Positions 1 to 11,169 of a DNA stretch of 64,000 nt are shown piece after piece. How positions within the stretch are numbered: position 1 is the first letter of the stretch; every line of letters begins with the position of its first letter. The translations under genes and the position numbers were made by a program. The notes beneath the pieces are model-generated. The model made no database searches, was not told where the DNA came from, and saw only the letters and a program-made list of their open reading frames with translations. The DNA is taken from the NCBI GenBank assembly GCA_033032175.1, contig CM065324.1:4960001-5024000 (forward strand), read 5' to 3'. This DNA comes from Saturnia japonica. Its lineage: Eukaryota > Arthropoda > Insecta > Lepidoptera > Saturniidae.

Positions 1-415
1 AGCAATGGCACCTATAAAGCAAGAGAAGGACCAAACCTTAATTCAGTCCTTGATGAACCAATCAGGTAGTTATGTTATCCTAAGTTACTTCTTATTTCTG
101 TATGCATAGCAGTTCAACAATGTAATAATAGTTAATCATCATATTGATATAGCGTGATGGTAAGTAAAAGTACAGGGACTTCACAAAGTATGTTCTCGAC
201 CAAATGAGGTTTACACATGGAATACAAAACAACATGTATGTACTATATTTATGGGTTAATGATAAGAATATATATCGCACATCCACTGAAATAAGCAGAA
301 GTCGTTTAATTTTAAGTTTAGGATTATGTTCTTTAGATGTAGGTATTTTCCACAGTATACTAGCGGCACTGACTTCTGGTTCGTCTGGTATGCTGTGGAA
401 CTTTATTGTTAATAA
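1..415. other. Unassigned flank left of first mariner
   Basis: AT-rich sequence with short open frames on both strands (plus about 204-415, minus about 92-415). Neither frame shows a recognisable domain or a convincing pair of splice sites, and one of them runs into the mariner TIR. The stretch may be intronic or intergenic DNA upstream of the CTCF exon at 3,745. Confidence 0.4.
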
Positions 416-1697
416 TAGGTCCTTACATATGAAATTAGCGTTTTGTCCTACTGACAACTTTGATCTGAAATATCTCCTCATTGGTTAAGAATTCCAAATT
501 CAAATTTAGAATTTCATTTAGCTGGTACATTTCAGTTTTGATAACAGTCATTCATTTGTTTTTCCTCATTGTTTTTTCTTTGTCGTCGCTTATTACCGCA
601 CAATGGAAAACATGAAATATCGGTATATTTACGAGTACGAGGTCTACCGTGGTACCAGTGCTGCAGCAACAGCTTGAAGGATTAATGATGTGTACAGCAT
701 TGTTGTCGCAAAAGAAAGCACGGTACGTTTTTGGTTTCAACGTATTTGTTCTGGAAATTTCGACCTTCAGAAACAACCCCGTCGACAGCCGGAGACCAAA
801 CTGGAAAATGAAGAATTAAAGGCTATTGTGGAAGCGGATCCATCATAGAGCACTAAAGAGATAGCTGCAGACTTCGGGGTAAGTGATAAAACTGTATTAA
901 TAATCCACTTGAAGCAAATCGGGAAAATAAAAAACTTGAAGGATGGGTACCTCATGAATTGAGTGAATCGAAATTGCAAACACGCGTCGACTGCTGTGTT
1001 ACTTTGCTCAACTGACTCAATAATGAAGGGATTTTAAATCGAATCATTACTTGTGATGAAAAGTGGATACTGTACGGTAATCGGAAGCGCTCGTCGCAAT
1101 GGCTGAACCCTGGAGACCCAGCCAAATCCTGCCCTAAACGAAAATTGACTCAGAAAAAGTTACTTGTGAATGTTTGGTGGACTAGCGCCGGTGTCGTTCA
1201 CTACAGCTTTCTAAAATCTGGCCAAACAATTACGGCAGATATCTATTGTCTGCAACTGCAAACCATGAAGGAAGAACTAGCTGCTAAACAACCGAGATTG
1301 GTCAATCGCTCTAGGCCACTGCTGCTTCACGACAATGCAAGACCACACACTGCACAACAAACAACCACTAAGTTAGATGAGCTACAATTGGAATGTCTGT
1401 GACATCCACTGTGCTCCCCGGACCTTGCTCCAAGAGATTACCATTTTTTCCGTAATTTGGACAACATACAAAGAAAAAAATTCAACTCCGATGCGGCAGT
1501 CCAAACCGCCTTCAAAGAGTTTATTGATTCTCGTCCCCATGGTTTTTTTAGTAAATGGATCAATGAACTACATATGAGATGGCAAAAGTGCATAGATAAC
1601 AATGGTGCATACTATGATTAATTAAATATATTTTACAAAAAAAAATTGACTTTATATTCCTCTCGTACAAAACGCCAATTTCATATGTAAGGACCTA
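416..1697 (+). mobile_element. mariner element, cecropia-like, complete but inactive
   Basis: Terminal inverted repeats of about 28 bp are visible: the left end reads GGTCCTTACATATGAAATT from 418, and its reverse complement ends at 1,695. TA dinucleotides flank both ends (416-417 and 1,696-1,697), the target duplication of the Tc1/mariner superfamily. The element is about 1.28 kb, the normal mariner size, and carries one transposase reading frame. It is related to the element at 61,266-62,550, which shares TIR pattern and protein, but is clearly diverged from it. Confidence 0.93.
603..1621 (+). pseudogene. mariner transposase pseudogene
   Basis: A mariner transposase of about 340 codons can be followed from an ATG at 603 to a TAA at 1,619-1,621. 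The N-terminal helix-turn-helix region reads through GNFDLQKQPR and ENEELKAIVEAD. The catalytic domain keeps CDEKWI (first Asp), LLHDNARPHTA (second Asp) and SPDLAPRDYHFF (third Asp), with 34 residues between the last two: the D34D signature of mariner. The copy is dead. It has several in-frame stops (for example within the N-terminal ATARI region, after VEADPS, and TGA before HPLCSPD) and a one-base loss near 940 that shifts the frame just before WVPHEL. Its length of 1,019 nt is one base short of a multiple of three, which agrees with that loss. Confidence 0.92.
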
Positions 1698-1995
1698 ATA
1701 GTTATAGAATAAAGGGATAAAAATATGTAGAATTTTTTATTTAGTTATTAGTTTATTTATTGTAGAATTTTATGTTGTTTTTTATTGAATTCGGATATGC
1801 TCTGATGGGGCTGGCATACTCAAACTGAAAAAGCCCCTTAAATAAAGAGAAAAAAAAATACACTGAAAAGCTGTCATAAATCCCAGAATCGTCATCGTCG
1901 TTGAGAAGTTGACAGGTAATAATTTAGCATGATATTGGCATGTCATGAGGAGGGATGAAAGTCATATATTACTAGAAGAATGTTAAGTATTAAGA

Positions 1996-3592
1996 TACAC
2001 ACATCAAAAAAGTCTAAGCAACATGCGTGATATTAGAAATTTTTCCATTTATATTAATTAATTTCTAAATATTTACTCAAAGTGCGTAGGTAAGTAAACT
2101 TTTTTGTTGTTGATGACATACTGGCTGATTGTAAAAAAAAATTAGATTATGTTTTGTTTTTTCATAAAATTCAAATGACTGCGAATTTGTTTGAATTTAA
2201 GTGCGTTTTAATTGCTACGTTTAGTCTTGATTTTATAATTTTACCAACCATTTAATAAAGTTAGCGACAAAATTGAATTGTTAGATATTCTTTACGTCAT
2301 GAAGCGACGTCATTTGATGGCAGATGAAATGCAAAGAGCTGTAGCGATGGTACAAGCGGGAAGTAATCAATCTCAGGTATCTCGACATTTTGGCATTCAT
2401 AGAATTGTTATTTGTCGTCTTTGGCAGCGCTACAATAATACAGGAGAACCCGCTGAACAGCATCCAGGCCGTAAAAGGAGTACAACCACACGCCAAGATC
2501 GGTACATACAACTGACTGCAAGACGCCAGCCGATGTTAACCGCTCGAGAGATAAGTTTGAGGCTACAAATTTCAAGTGGTGTTGATGTAAGTCCTCAAAC
2601 TGTGCGAAATCGACTGCATGAGTACGGCCTACGAGCTCGACGCCCAATCAGGTGCCCACCGATACGTCACGGGAATCGCGCTCGTTGATATGAATGGTGT
2701 AGAGAACGCATAACATGGACCCAGGAACAGTGGGATAAAATTATGTTTTCCGATGAGTCGCGATTCGGGTTTAAGCCTGATACAAGAAGGGTGCGAGTGT
2801 ATCGTCGGCCCGGAAATACTGAAAGGCTCAGGTGCGTTCAGGAAGTTCATCCATACAGCGGCTCAACAGTTATGTTATGGGCGGGTATTATGAAGAACAG
2901 GCGAACTGAGCTCGTTTTTGTAAATGGAAACATGAATGCTGAAAATTACATTGAGGATATTCTCTGACCTTATGTCTACCCATTTGCACAAACCTTTGGC
3001 TCCGATTTTAGGTTAATGCATGACAATGCACGTTCACATACAGCTCGGCGAACCAGTGAATACTTTGCAACGGAGAACATTCGGGTATTGCCCTGGCCTG
3101 CACAATCGCCAGATCTCAACCCCATCGAGCACGCATGGGACATGCTCCAGAGACGCGTTTTGAAGGACTTGGGCGGAGCGACAACAACCCAACAGCTGAA
3201 GTATTTGCTACAATTCCATTGGGAGCGAATACCGCAAGATGACATAAACAGTCTCATTAATTCAATAAATAATCGTTGCCGACAAGTTCTGAATAGCAGA
3301 GGAGCCCATACTTTGTATTAAATTGTTCTATTCTTTCACAATAAATACATTTTCTTTAGAAATTTCATTTTGTAAGAAAAAAGTTTAGTTTCTTATGTAT
3401 CTTAGTTTCTACACTATATTCTAATATTGTTCATTTCTGTTATTAAAAGAACTTATAAAGACAACAGCTGTAATTTTTACATCATAGAACCCTAAAGATA
3501 TTGTTTTAAAAATAAAATACAACGTTATAATGTGAAGAACCATCCTAAAATTTAAATTAGCACATGTTGCTTAGACTTTTTTGATGAGTTTA
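1996..3592 (+). mobile_element. Tc1-like DNA transposon (DD34E)
   Basis: A perfect 24-bp inverted repeat lies at 2,002-2,025 and 3,563-3,586; its core is CAAAAAAGTCTAAGCAACAT. A few further outer bases agree more loosely up to TA dinucleotides at 1,996-1,997 and 3,591-3,592, the likely target duplication. The 1.6-kb element holds one transposase frame at 2,299-3,321 and subterminal AT-rich DNA of about 300 bp on each side. Perfect inner TIRs and a frame without indels suggest a fairly recent copy. Confidence 0.93.
2299..3321 (+). pseudogene. Tc1-like transposase with two nonsense codons
   Basis: One uninterrupted frame of 341 codons starts at the ATG at 2,299 (MKRRHLMADEMQ). An upstream in-frame TTG at 2,278 is less likely. 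The N-terminal part is a paired-type helix-turn-helix (QSQVSRHFGIHR, then a GR-rich linker HPGRKRSTTTR). The catalytic part has FSDESRFGF (first Asp), MHDNARSHTA (second Asp) and SPDLNPIEHAWD (Glu), with 34 residues between Asp and Glu, so DD34E. Only two stops break it, TGA at 2,686-2,688 and at 2,965-2,967. Both sit where related Tc1 proteins tend to have arginine, so each could be a CGA to TGA change at a CpG. No frameshift is present. Confidence 0.9.
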
Positions 3593-3744
3593 GATGGATA
3601 CAAAAGTGTGACAGACGAAAGGTGCATAAAAGGAGGAAAAAGTTTTTTGCCGACCCTACTGAGATTGTATTAGTTTAAGAAGAATAAGTTAACGTAGTAA
3701 TCCTTGACATGGCAGTTTAATCCATCTTGTATGTATTTTTACAG

Positions 3745-3842
3745 AAAACGAAAGTGGTGTAACATACTTTGTTGATGAAGAAGGACGGTACTACTATCAG
3801 GAGGCTGGTGATAATCAAAATATTGTTCCACTACAATCGCAG
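3745..3842 (+). CDS. CTCF: CTCF exon A (N-terminal region)
   Basis: This is a coding exon between an acceptor (TTTTTACAG, ending 3,744) and a donor (GTCAGT at 3,843). In the frame that leaves phase 0 it reads NESGVTYFVDEEGRYYYQEA, then an acidic and Gln-rich tail ending LQSQ. It joins exon B at 15,789 in phase 0. Low-complexity acidic sequence ahead of the zinc fingers fits the N-terminus of insect CTCF, but this exon alone would not identify the gene; the assignment rests on strand, phase and the fingers downstream. Two preceding bases (AA) belong to a codon split with an upstream exon that I did not find. The intron that follows is about 11.9 kb and holds a BEL/Pao element and several fragments. 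Confidence 0.72.
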
Positions 3843-4402
3843 GTCAGTTGGAAGAATGCTTAATGTCTAATCTTTTTTTACCATAGAATCCAGTCTCACC
3901 AAAGTCAAATTATGTTGTCTATTTGAGAGTTTAAACCGGTAGAGTAATAGTGTTTTGACTGTTGTCCCTGCTTATTGTAAGGAAAATCTCAAGATCCTTG
4001 TGCCCGCAGTTCTGCTTGCATTTATTGAAACAGTTATTATTTAAGAATTCTACTTGCATTGAGTACTGGTGATGTGGAAGAATTTAGTTTCATGAGGACT
4101 TTTTTTACAAGTCAAAAGTTTACATAATGTAACTGAACCCCCCTCCCCACACATGAACTTTCCCTGCACCCCCCCCCCCCATTTCTATCTGCCGCCCATC
4201 TTCCCTAAAACACAGAAGCCCTCCTTTTAAAATAAAGATAATTAATAAAGTTAATTAAGATGTTAACTAACTGTTACTTAACTGTGTTACTTATTTGTGA
4301 TCATCTAGTATCGTTGTGAATTAAACAATGTTGTAGTAATCAAGTTCTTTTACTCTGGTACTCAGAACACATAAATTTACTTAAAATAGAACTTAATCAA
4401 AC
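3843..4402 (+). other. Start of CTCF intron, before BEL insertion
   Basis: Intronic DNA with no gene. A C-rich tract lies at about 4,139-4,180 (runs of C broken by A and T). The ATGAC at 4,403-4,407 is the left copy of the BEL target duplication. Confidence 0.6.
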
Positions 4403-4407
4403 ATGAC

Positions 4408-4828
4408 TGTGGACGCGTCAACTAAGCAATATAGAGGGTCGCTAATCCACGAGCGGGGAGAGTTAGGAATATGTAAGAAAGAGTTACCTTGAAACTGGAT
4501 AAGTAAGAAACAGCTGCACCGCTTATTCTACGATCACCTTTATGTGGTATTCTGCAGCTTCAGCCTGGCAGCGCTTCTTCTCGGCCAATTCCTCAGATTT
4601 GCGGCTTCGATAGTAGTGGACCAGCTGGATGTCGTGCAGCGTGCACAAGCAACTCCAACAAGCGGGATTAATATAATTTAGATATATTGACTCGCGGCGG
4701 CGGTGGTCAATCATAGACTGCGTAGTGTGCGGTGCAGCGAAAAATAATAAAAAGAAAAAACTAATAATGAAAGTACCCCACATAAATAATTGACTTAAAT
4801 GCTATTGATAAAGCATTAGGCGCTAACA
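4408..4828 (-). repeat. BEL/Pao 3' LTR
   Basis: This 421-bp LTR starts TGTGGACGCG and ends GCGCTAACA on the plus strand, so on the element's own strand it begins TGTTAGCGCC and ends with CA. I found no difference from the copy at 10,749-11,169. It contains an 86-codon open frame on the minus strand (4,783 to 4,523), described among the findings. Confidence 0.95.
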
Positions 4829-4850
4829 TTGCCCCCGGCTTTAAAACCAT
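4829..4850 (-). promoter_or_regulatory. Polypurine tract of the BEL element
   Basis: Immediately inside the 3' LTR the minus strand reads AAAGCCGGGGGCAA. This purine-rich stretch abutting the LTR is where plus-strand priming is expected. A second purine-rich block with GCGGGGGCTTT on the plus strand lies 30-50 bases further in. Confidence 0.6.
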
Positions 4851-4894
4851 TGGTTTTAAAATAATACAATAAGAGAGCGGGGGCTTTGAAAAGT

Positions 4895-5392
4895 TTATTG
4901 TGAAGGAAGCGGGCAAAGACGAACCACAGGTCGCTTAAAAACGCCTGTAGCTGTTTTAACAGAAGCTACTCTAATAACTCCATCGCTGCCGGGATAAGTA
5001 GCGATGACGATGCCCAAAGGCCAATGAAGTGGAGGTATATTGTCGGTCACTATGACGACGACTGTGCCTACTGACACTGGATTAGATGGAGTATTCCACT
5101 TCCCTCGACACTGTAAAAGGTGAAGGTATTCCTGTTTCCATCGTCTTGCGAAAGACTGTACTATTTGATCAAGAAGCGCGTAACGATGTAGTAAGTTAGG
5201 CTTCTCATCGACAACTTCATACGCGGGTAAGTATTTTAGCGGAGTTGACATCAAGAAATGAGATGGCGTCAACGCGGTAAGCTCAGAAGGATCTTGACTT
5301 AAAAGCGTAAGTGGACGAGAATTAATCACTGTCTCAATCTGAGTCAAAACAGTGAGTAGTTCCTCGTATGTAAGTAACTGCGTGCCAATCAC
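4895..5392 (-). pseudogene. BEL/Pao integrase C-terminal part
   Basis: About 165 codons follow the catalytic integrase domain after a frame change near 5,390-5,400. It reads IGTQLLTYEELLTVLTQIE, then NSRPLTLLSQDPSELTALTP and FARRWKQEYLHLLQ, the usual end of BEL/Pao integrases with the tail that follows the DDE fold. The last residues are RLCPLPSQ before a TGA. Together with 5,389-7,845 it forms the pol C-terminus; the break looks like loss of one base in the codons preceding RVIG. Confidence 0.85.
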
Positions 5393-7924
5393 TCGATATA
5401 AATGCGCGTCTTAAATGCTTTCACATAAATCTCATAATTTCCACCAAAGTGTGGACTGCGTGGAGGGTTGAATTTCCAACTTATGCGGTTAGAAGCGAGT
5501 TCGTTTCCGAATGAAGCATTAAACTCCTCAGAATTTAACATATTATAAATTGCGTTTTTAGCTCCAACGAATGTTTTAGCGTTATCCGAATATAACACAG
5601 ATACAGCACCACGTCGAGACAAGAAACGTTTGAATGCGGATAAGAAGGTGTTAGTGCTTAAGTCTGTTGTGAGCTCTACGTGAACTGCGCGGGTCGTCAT
5701 GCATACAAAGATGCATAAATATGATTTTATGGACCTAACTCCACGTTTTTTGTAAGGTATAATATTGATTGGACCCGCAAAGTCAACAGATGTGTGTACG
5801 AAAGCTTTTACATCATTCACACGGCAAGCGGGTAAATGAGACATAAATGGAAAGGTCTGTTTAGGTTTAGCCCTAAAACACATATTGCATTTAAATACTA
5901 CGGAGCGGGTTAGAGTTCTACATGATATAACCCAATATTTTTGACGTAAAATTGACATTAATGCGACTGGTACTGTATGACAGTTCGTGCGGTGATAGTA
6001 AGTAACGATTAATTCCACGATACGATCCGTTCGCGGTAATAAAATAGGATGTTGTTGATCATATGACAAGTCAGCATTAGAGAGACGACCACCGACTCGA
6101 ATGAGGCCGTTGTCATCTAGGAAAGGAGCCAACCGTTGGATGGCGTTAGAGCAGCGTTTGTTTGATTTTAAATTTAGAATAATGTCATTAAAATAATGAC
6201 CTTGTAAATATTTTAAAATGTATAATTCAGCGTAATTCATTTCACTGGCGGTAAAAATATTTGAGCGCGGTAGTATTTTTAAGAAACGTAAAATATACAC
6301 GACTGTGTGTAAAAGCACAGGCCATGATGAAACGCGTTGGGATAATTCAAGAAGCGGATGAGATGTCGCTTCGCACGTGGTAACAGCAGGGAGCGAAATA
6401 ACCTTTTCTTCCGGTAAATCAAGCTTAGCGTCAGGCGCAATAGTGGTGATCGGCCAATGACACACATCTTGTCTAAGCCAAGACGGACCAGTATACCACT
6501 CTTTGTTTGATAACATGTTAGCGGGAGAAAGACCACGCGATAAACAGTCGCTCGCGTTCTGAACACCTGGAACGTGATAAAAATGTTCAGATGCAATAGC
6601 GGACGTGATCTTAGTAATGCGTGTGGCTACAAACGTTTTGAACTTGTAAGGTTCTGAGTGTATCCAATGCAGGGTGACCATGGAGTCAGTAAAACAGAAA
6701 ATGTCATTAATTTTGTGGCGTTTGCCGTAAGTATCGGCCACACGGCGGACTAGTTTGGCCATCAAAAGAACGGCACACAACTCTAGTCTGGCTATAGATA
6801 CTGTCTTTAGCGGAGCAACTTTTGACTTGGCGCAAACTAACTGGGTTAATGCGGGTGCTAGAGAAGAGGGTTCGACGCGAATATAAATAACGCATCCGTA
6901 AGCTCTTTCGCTGGCATCGGAAAATGCAACTAGCTGAATTTGAGAACCTTCGAAAACGTTTAAATGACGCGGGATTCGTAAATGTTGTAAAGCGGGTAAT
7001 TCGCGTAAGTAGTTTTGCCAAAGGCTTAAAATATCAAGGGGCGGTTCTTCGTCCCAGTCAAGTTTCAAAACACAAAGTTTTTGTAGAATAAGTTTAGCAT
7101 ACAATATGGCTGGTGCAATAAGGCCTAATACGTCATATTGGCGTGCTATAACTGAAAGAATGTTGCGTTTGGTTATTGGGCGGTTATCAAGCGTTACTGT
7201 AAACATAAACTCATCAGTGACTGGCGACCACTGTAGTCCGAGTACCTTTAAAGTATGATTTGGATCATCAAAATTTATATTAGAATTATAGCGGTAAGAT
7301 TCAGGCAGTGAGTCAAGCAACTCAGGCGTGTTGCTCGACCACTTTCCAAGCTCAAAGCCCCCGGCTTTAAAGAGATCGCGGAGGTCACATCTGAGCTGTA
7401 GACAATCAGAAATACTGGATATAGAATAACAGATGTCGTCTGTGTATCTGTTATTTTCTACAACAGTAGCTGCTAGAGGATAGCGAGCGCGCTCATCATC
7501 GCATAGCTGTCGTATGACGCGCAACGCTAAAAAAGGACTGCTACGCAGACCGAAACATACGCGGTTAAATTGATAGGTGTTTAGAGGACCCGTAGGGTCA
7601 GGGCGGTATAAAAATTTCTGAAAAATCCTATCACTCGTTTGAACGAAAATTTGAAGATACATTTGTTTTACATCCGCGGTTAAAGCTATTTTATAAAAAC
7701 GAAATTCGAGTAAAATTGAAAACAAATCATTTTGAAGATTTTCACCAGTGTGAAGTATTTCATTTAAAGAAATTCCAGAATCCGTTTTTGAGCTAGCGTC
7801 CATAACCATACGCCACTTAGTAGTGGTCTTATCAAGACGAGTCACTGCGTGGTGCGGGATATAATAACCAGATAAATAATTATCATCGTTTACTATAGAT
7901 ATGTACTCTTTTTCTAAATACTGT
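5389..7924 (-). pseudogene. BEL/Pao pol: RT, RNase H, integrase core
   Basis: This is the main pol segment, open from about 7,924 down to 5,389. The RT domain begins around TTTKWRMVMDASSKTDSG, and its active-site box is YTDDI, where BEL/Pao usually has YVDDI. RNase H is marked by VAFSDASERAYGCVIY. The integrase zinc finger is recognisable (YYHRTNCHTV, later CNMCFRAKPK) and is followed by the catalytic residues in VDFAGPI (Asp), YSDNAKTFVGA (Asp) and SPHFGGNYEIYVKAFK (Glu). The segment stops just after KAFKTRI because of a frame change; the protein continues in another frame at 5,392. Upstream it is also out of frame with the protease segment. Confidence 0.93.
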
Positions 7925-8690
7925 TATTATGGCGTGATATTCAACCTGTAACTGAGGCTGACAACAAAACTTGCGTTCGAGTGACAAGAAGCGGCGTTTA
8001 GCGATTTGATATGAATTACCTAACACAGCGGGATCGCGAGCGAAGGGTAAGCGAACACAATAGCGGCCTGTATCATCTCTCTTAATATTATTTGCAAATA
8101 TTTCTTCACATTCGCGAGCGGCAAGATTTAAAGTTGGTTTATATGAAACTTCTTCAAGTTGCCAAAATTTCTGTAAAATTTGTTCTAACGGTGGTTCATG
8201 ATCTACAACCGAACATAAAGAGAGAGAACTCTGATTGTAATCATTATTGACAGAGGCGTTACCTATTATTATGTAGCCAAATATAGTTTCAAAACCAGTT
8301 GGCGTTCCTGGCGGGCCTTTTATGTGGTTAGAAAGTAAAATTTCAGAAAATAGCGGTGCACCAATGAGAATATCAATTTCTCCAGGTTTATTAAAATCGG
8401 CATCAGCAAGCGGGACATTATTTAAGTGCGGTAAAGAAAAAGAATCGATATTTACCACGGGCAATTTATCGGTAATGCGGTTAATAATATAAGTGTTGAG
8501 CGGTAACGAAACGTTTTTATCTAATCGGGAATATAAAACTAAAGATGTTTCTCCCTTGATAGGATTAGGTGCGGAACCTATGCCCTTAACAACGGCGCGA
8601 GTCATTTTATTAAAATTTAAATTAAGTTTATTACATAATTGCAAAGTAATAAAATTGTTTTGTGAACCCGGGTCTATAAGGGCGCGAACG
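7883..8690 (-). pseudogene. BEL/Pao protease and linker segment
   Basis: The aspartic protease domain of the DUF1758 type begins around LIDPGSQNNFITLQLCNKL. The catalytic Asp is kept, but the usual following Ser is Pro (DPGS rather than DSGS). GEIDILIGAPLFSEILL follows, as in other BEL/Pao proteases. The frame is entered from gag only through a one-base shift near 8,680-8,690, and left through another near 7,915-7,930, where YHAI runs into a premature stop. The region between protease and RT contains LPFARDPAVLGNSYQIAKRR, a linker typical of this superfamily. Confidence 0.88.
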
Positions 8691-10215
8691 GATGCATACG
8701 ACCATTCAAATCTTTAGAGTAGACTTGGACCGTGCCTAATAAACAAGTCGTATTGTTATACGAACTCGAGCGAACGTTGCACAACGAAACATGTTGTGTT
8801 AAAGCGGACTGCGGAGCGTTAGTACTAGAATAGTGAGGTGAGTCGAGACTAGGCGTCTGCGATGGTTGCGCGGAGAAGCGGGCGGGTGATATTGGAGGTG
8901 GCCGAGAAGCGAACATCGAGCCATCCAATGGTGGCGGCTGCGCGGGCGCAATTGTACCACGCGCTGTTTGTTTACGACATAATAGCGAATGATGTTTGTA
9001 ATTGCAATATCTACAATTATAAGTTGATTTACAGGCGGAACTATTATGAGAAACACTTAAACAATTCGTACAACCATTATGCTGTTTAATGAAGTTATAT
9101 TTATCTTCGATAGATAATTTATAAAAATCTGTGCATTTGAACAAGTGATAATGATTAGTTCGTTTACACAATGAGCATGCCTTCAAACTCAACGCGGTTA
9201 GAAATACGTGAGTAGGCCTAGCGCTAGCGGTAGCAGTGTGCTTGAGCGCGCGTTCAGTGCGGCAACGCTGTGTAGTAGTTGAAGTGGGAACGGTACGTTC
9301 TAGGATTTTTGCCTGATCACGTAAAAATGAAACTAAGTCATCGTACATAGGTAACGATGTACTGCGATTTGACATTTCAAACGCTCTTGCAGTTTCTGTA
9401 TCGATTTTATTTAAAGCTAAATAAAGAAACATAAAATCAGATAAGTTTTGAATATTGAGCGATTTGAGACTTGACACTGCGGTACAGAATTTTTCCAAAA
9501 ATAAATCTAAGTTTTTGGATGTTGCGGCATTAAATGACTTAAATTCAAACATTTGATCCAAGTAAACGTTGGCTAAGCTGCGTTTGTCATTAAATTTATT
9601 AACAAGCGTTCTCCAAATTAGTTGATAATTTTCCCCATTTGGTGTTATACCTGAACATACTGATAGTGCCCTACCTGACAGCTTCCCTATGAGATATTGA
9701 ATGCGTTCATTATCCGTAATATCTGGATTTTCATGAATCGTGCGTTTAAAAGATTCGTAAAATAAGGACCACTTTAAAGGGTCGCCACTAAATCCGACTA
9801 AGTCCAATTCAGGCAAACGTATTGACATTTTTGACGTTCCACATCTTGTTTCAGGTACAATATGTTTCTTATCAGCTATTAATTGTTGAGCTACATGTTT
9901 GCTGCGGCAATACAAATCTTCAAAAGCCGAAAAGCTTTGATAATTAACTGAGGCGGTAGGATTTAATATTAATTGCGTTTCATTAACTGTGTCAATAATT
10001 TTATTATATTCTGAGCGTAAACCATCTAAAGAGGCGATATTGTAAAGGAACATTTGTTGCGAGATTTCATCTTTGAAAGCATTTAAGGCGTGATCGTAAA
10101 TAGTTTGCATACGAGCGAAAATGGCATCTCGTTTACCAATTAACTGTTTCAATTTAATCTCATTAAGATTAAATGAACTTCCAAAGTCATCATCCATGTC
10201 ACCTTTTGACGACAT
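8674..10215 (-). CDS. BEL/Pao gag
   Basis: This 513-codon frame starts at the ATG at 10,215 (MSSKGDMDDDFGSS). The N-terminal third is helical. The middle matches the DUF1759 type of BEL/Pao gag (LPELDLVGFSGDPLKWSLFY, then IQYLIGKLSGRA). The C-terminal part has Cys/His knuckles (CSLCKRTNHYHLFKC, CTNCLSVSHNSSAC, CRYCNYKHHSLLC) that should bind RNA. A Pro/Ser/Gln-rich stretch follows. The frame ends at a TAG inside the start of the protease domain; in many BEL elements gag and pol are one frame, so this stop is probably due to loss of one base near 8,685. Confidence 0.92.
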   Translation of the reverse strand: MSSKGDMDDDFGSSFNLNEIKLKQLIGKRDAIFARMQTIYDHALNAFKDEISQQMFLYNIASLDGLRSEYNKIIDTVNETQLILNPTASVNYQSFSAFEDLYCRSKHVAQQLIADKKHIVPETRCGTSKMSIRLPELDLVGFSGDPLKWSLFYESFKRTIHENPDITDNERIQYLIGKLSGRALSVCSGITPNGENYQLIWRTLVNKFNDKRSLANVYLDQMFEFKSFNAATSKNLDLFLEKFCTAVSSLKSLNIQNLSDFMFLYLALNKIDTETARAFEMSNRSTSLPMYDDLVSFLRDQAKILERTVPTSTTTQRCRTERALKHTATASARPTHVFLTALSLKACSLCKRTNHYHLFKCTDFYKLSIEDKYNFIKQHNGCTNCLSVSHNSSACKSTYNCRYCNYKHHSLLCRKQTARGTIAPAQPPPLDGSMFASRPPPISPARFSAQPSQTPSLDSPHYSSTNAPQSALTQHVSLCNVRSSSYNNTTCLLGTVQVYSKDLNGRMHPFAPL

Positions 10216-10748
10216 GATTACTAAAAATGTTACAAGTTTTGTACTATTTCAATGTTACGAAATTCTCACTAGTGACTGCAACATACAATGCAACTGGCTC
10301 ATAAAAACATGAGCGCACGGAACGATTGAGTGATGCGTGGCGTAGTTAGCGGGAATACCTTCACAAGAGATTAAAAATAAATAAAATGTTTTGTATGAAT
10401 TATTTTGCTTTTAGGAAGTGAAATATCCGAAATAATTGCACTATAGACACTTAAATACAAATATCAAATACTTAATATGTGTATAAGTATTATGAAATCA
10501 AGTAAAATAGGATTTTAATACTCCAATATGGATGATGTAACAAAGATGTATGTGGGAAAATAATACTAACGTTGAACTTGCGGGGTAGTATAGGTAGTTT
10601 TTTAATACTACATGAATGCGGAAAATACTATAAATTATTAAGAAAGCGGGGAAAATGAGGAGAAATGCGGTATAGGGCTCGAAAGCCAGAAAGAATGTGC
10701 GGTTAGAAAGATTTAGAAAGAACCATCCGGTTCGAAGGCCAAAAAAAA
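10216..10748 (-). other. BEL/Pao 5' leader with possible primer binding site
   Basis: This is the untranslated leader between the 5' LTR and gag. Just inside the LTR the minus strand has a run of T, then TGGCCTTCGAACCGGATGG (about 10,724-10,742), a possible primer binding site because it starts TGG. The match to a tRNA 3' end is doubtful: TTCGA lies too close to CCA for a normal T-arm. A similar motif (TGGCTTTCGAGCC) occurs about 50 bases further in. Confidence 0.4.
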
Positions 10749-11169
10749 TGTGGACGCGTCAACTAAGCAATATAGAGGGTCGCTAATCCACGAGCGGGGA
10801 GAGTTAGGAATATGTAAGAAAGAGTTACCTTGAAACTGGATAAGTAAGAAACAGCTGCACCGCTTATTCTACGATCACCTTTATGTGGTATTCTGCAGCT
10901 TCAGCCTGGCAGCGCTTCTTCTCGGCCAATTCCTCAGATTTGCGGCTTCGATAGTAGTGGACCAGCTGGATGTCGTGCAGCGTGCACAAGCAACTCCAAC
11001 AAGCGGGATTAATATAATTTAGATATATTGACTCGCGGCGGCGGTGGTCAATCATAGACTGCGTAGTGTGCGGTGCAGCGAAAAATAATAAAAAGAAAAA
11101 ACTAATAATGAAAGTACCCCACATAAATAATTGACTTAAATGCTATTGATAAAGCATTAGGCGCTAACA
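10749..11169 (-). repeat. BEL/Pao 5' LTR
   Basis: A 421-bp LTR with the same sequence as 4,408-4,828 as far as it can be read by eye. On the minus strand it should hold the promoter and the polyadenylation signal; no TATA box stood out. It ends next to ATGAC at 11,170. Confidence 0.95.

Noticed and set aside
92..481. Minus-strand open frame of 129 codons containing PDEPEVSAASILWKIPTS
   Set aside because: It reads partly like protein but extends into the mariner TIR, has no clear splice sites and no recognisable domain; not called as an exon.
4139..4180. C-rich tract as a possible regulatory or G-quadruplex site
   Set aside because: Simple low-complexity intronic sequence; the runs are irregular and no further support exists.
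10724..10742. tRNA-like primer binding site for the BEL element
   Set aside because: It begins TGG near the LTR, but TTCGA is too near the CCA end for a tRNA T-arm; kept only as a doubtful note in the leader entry.
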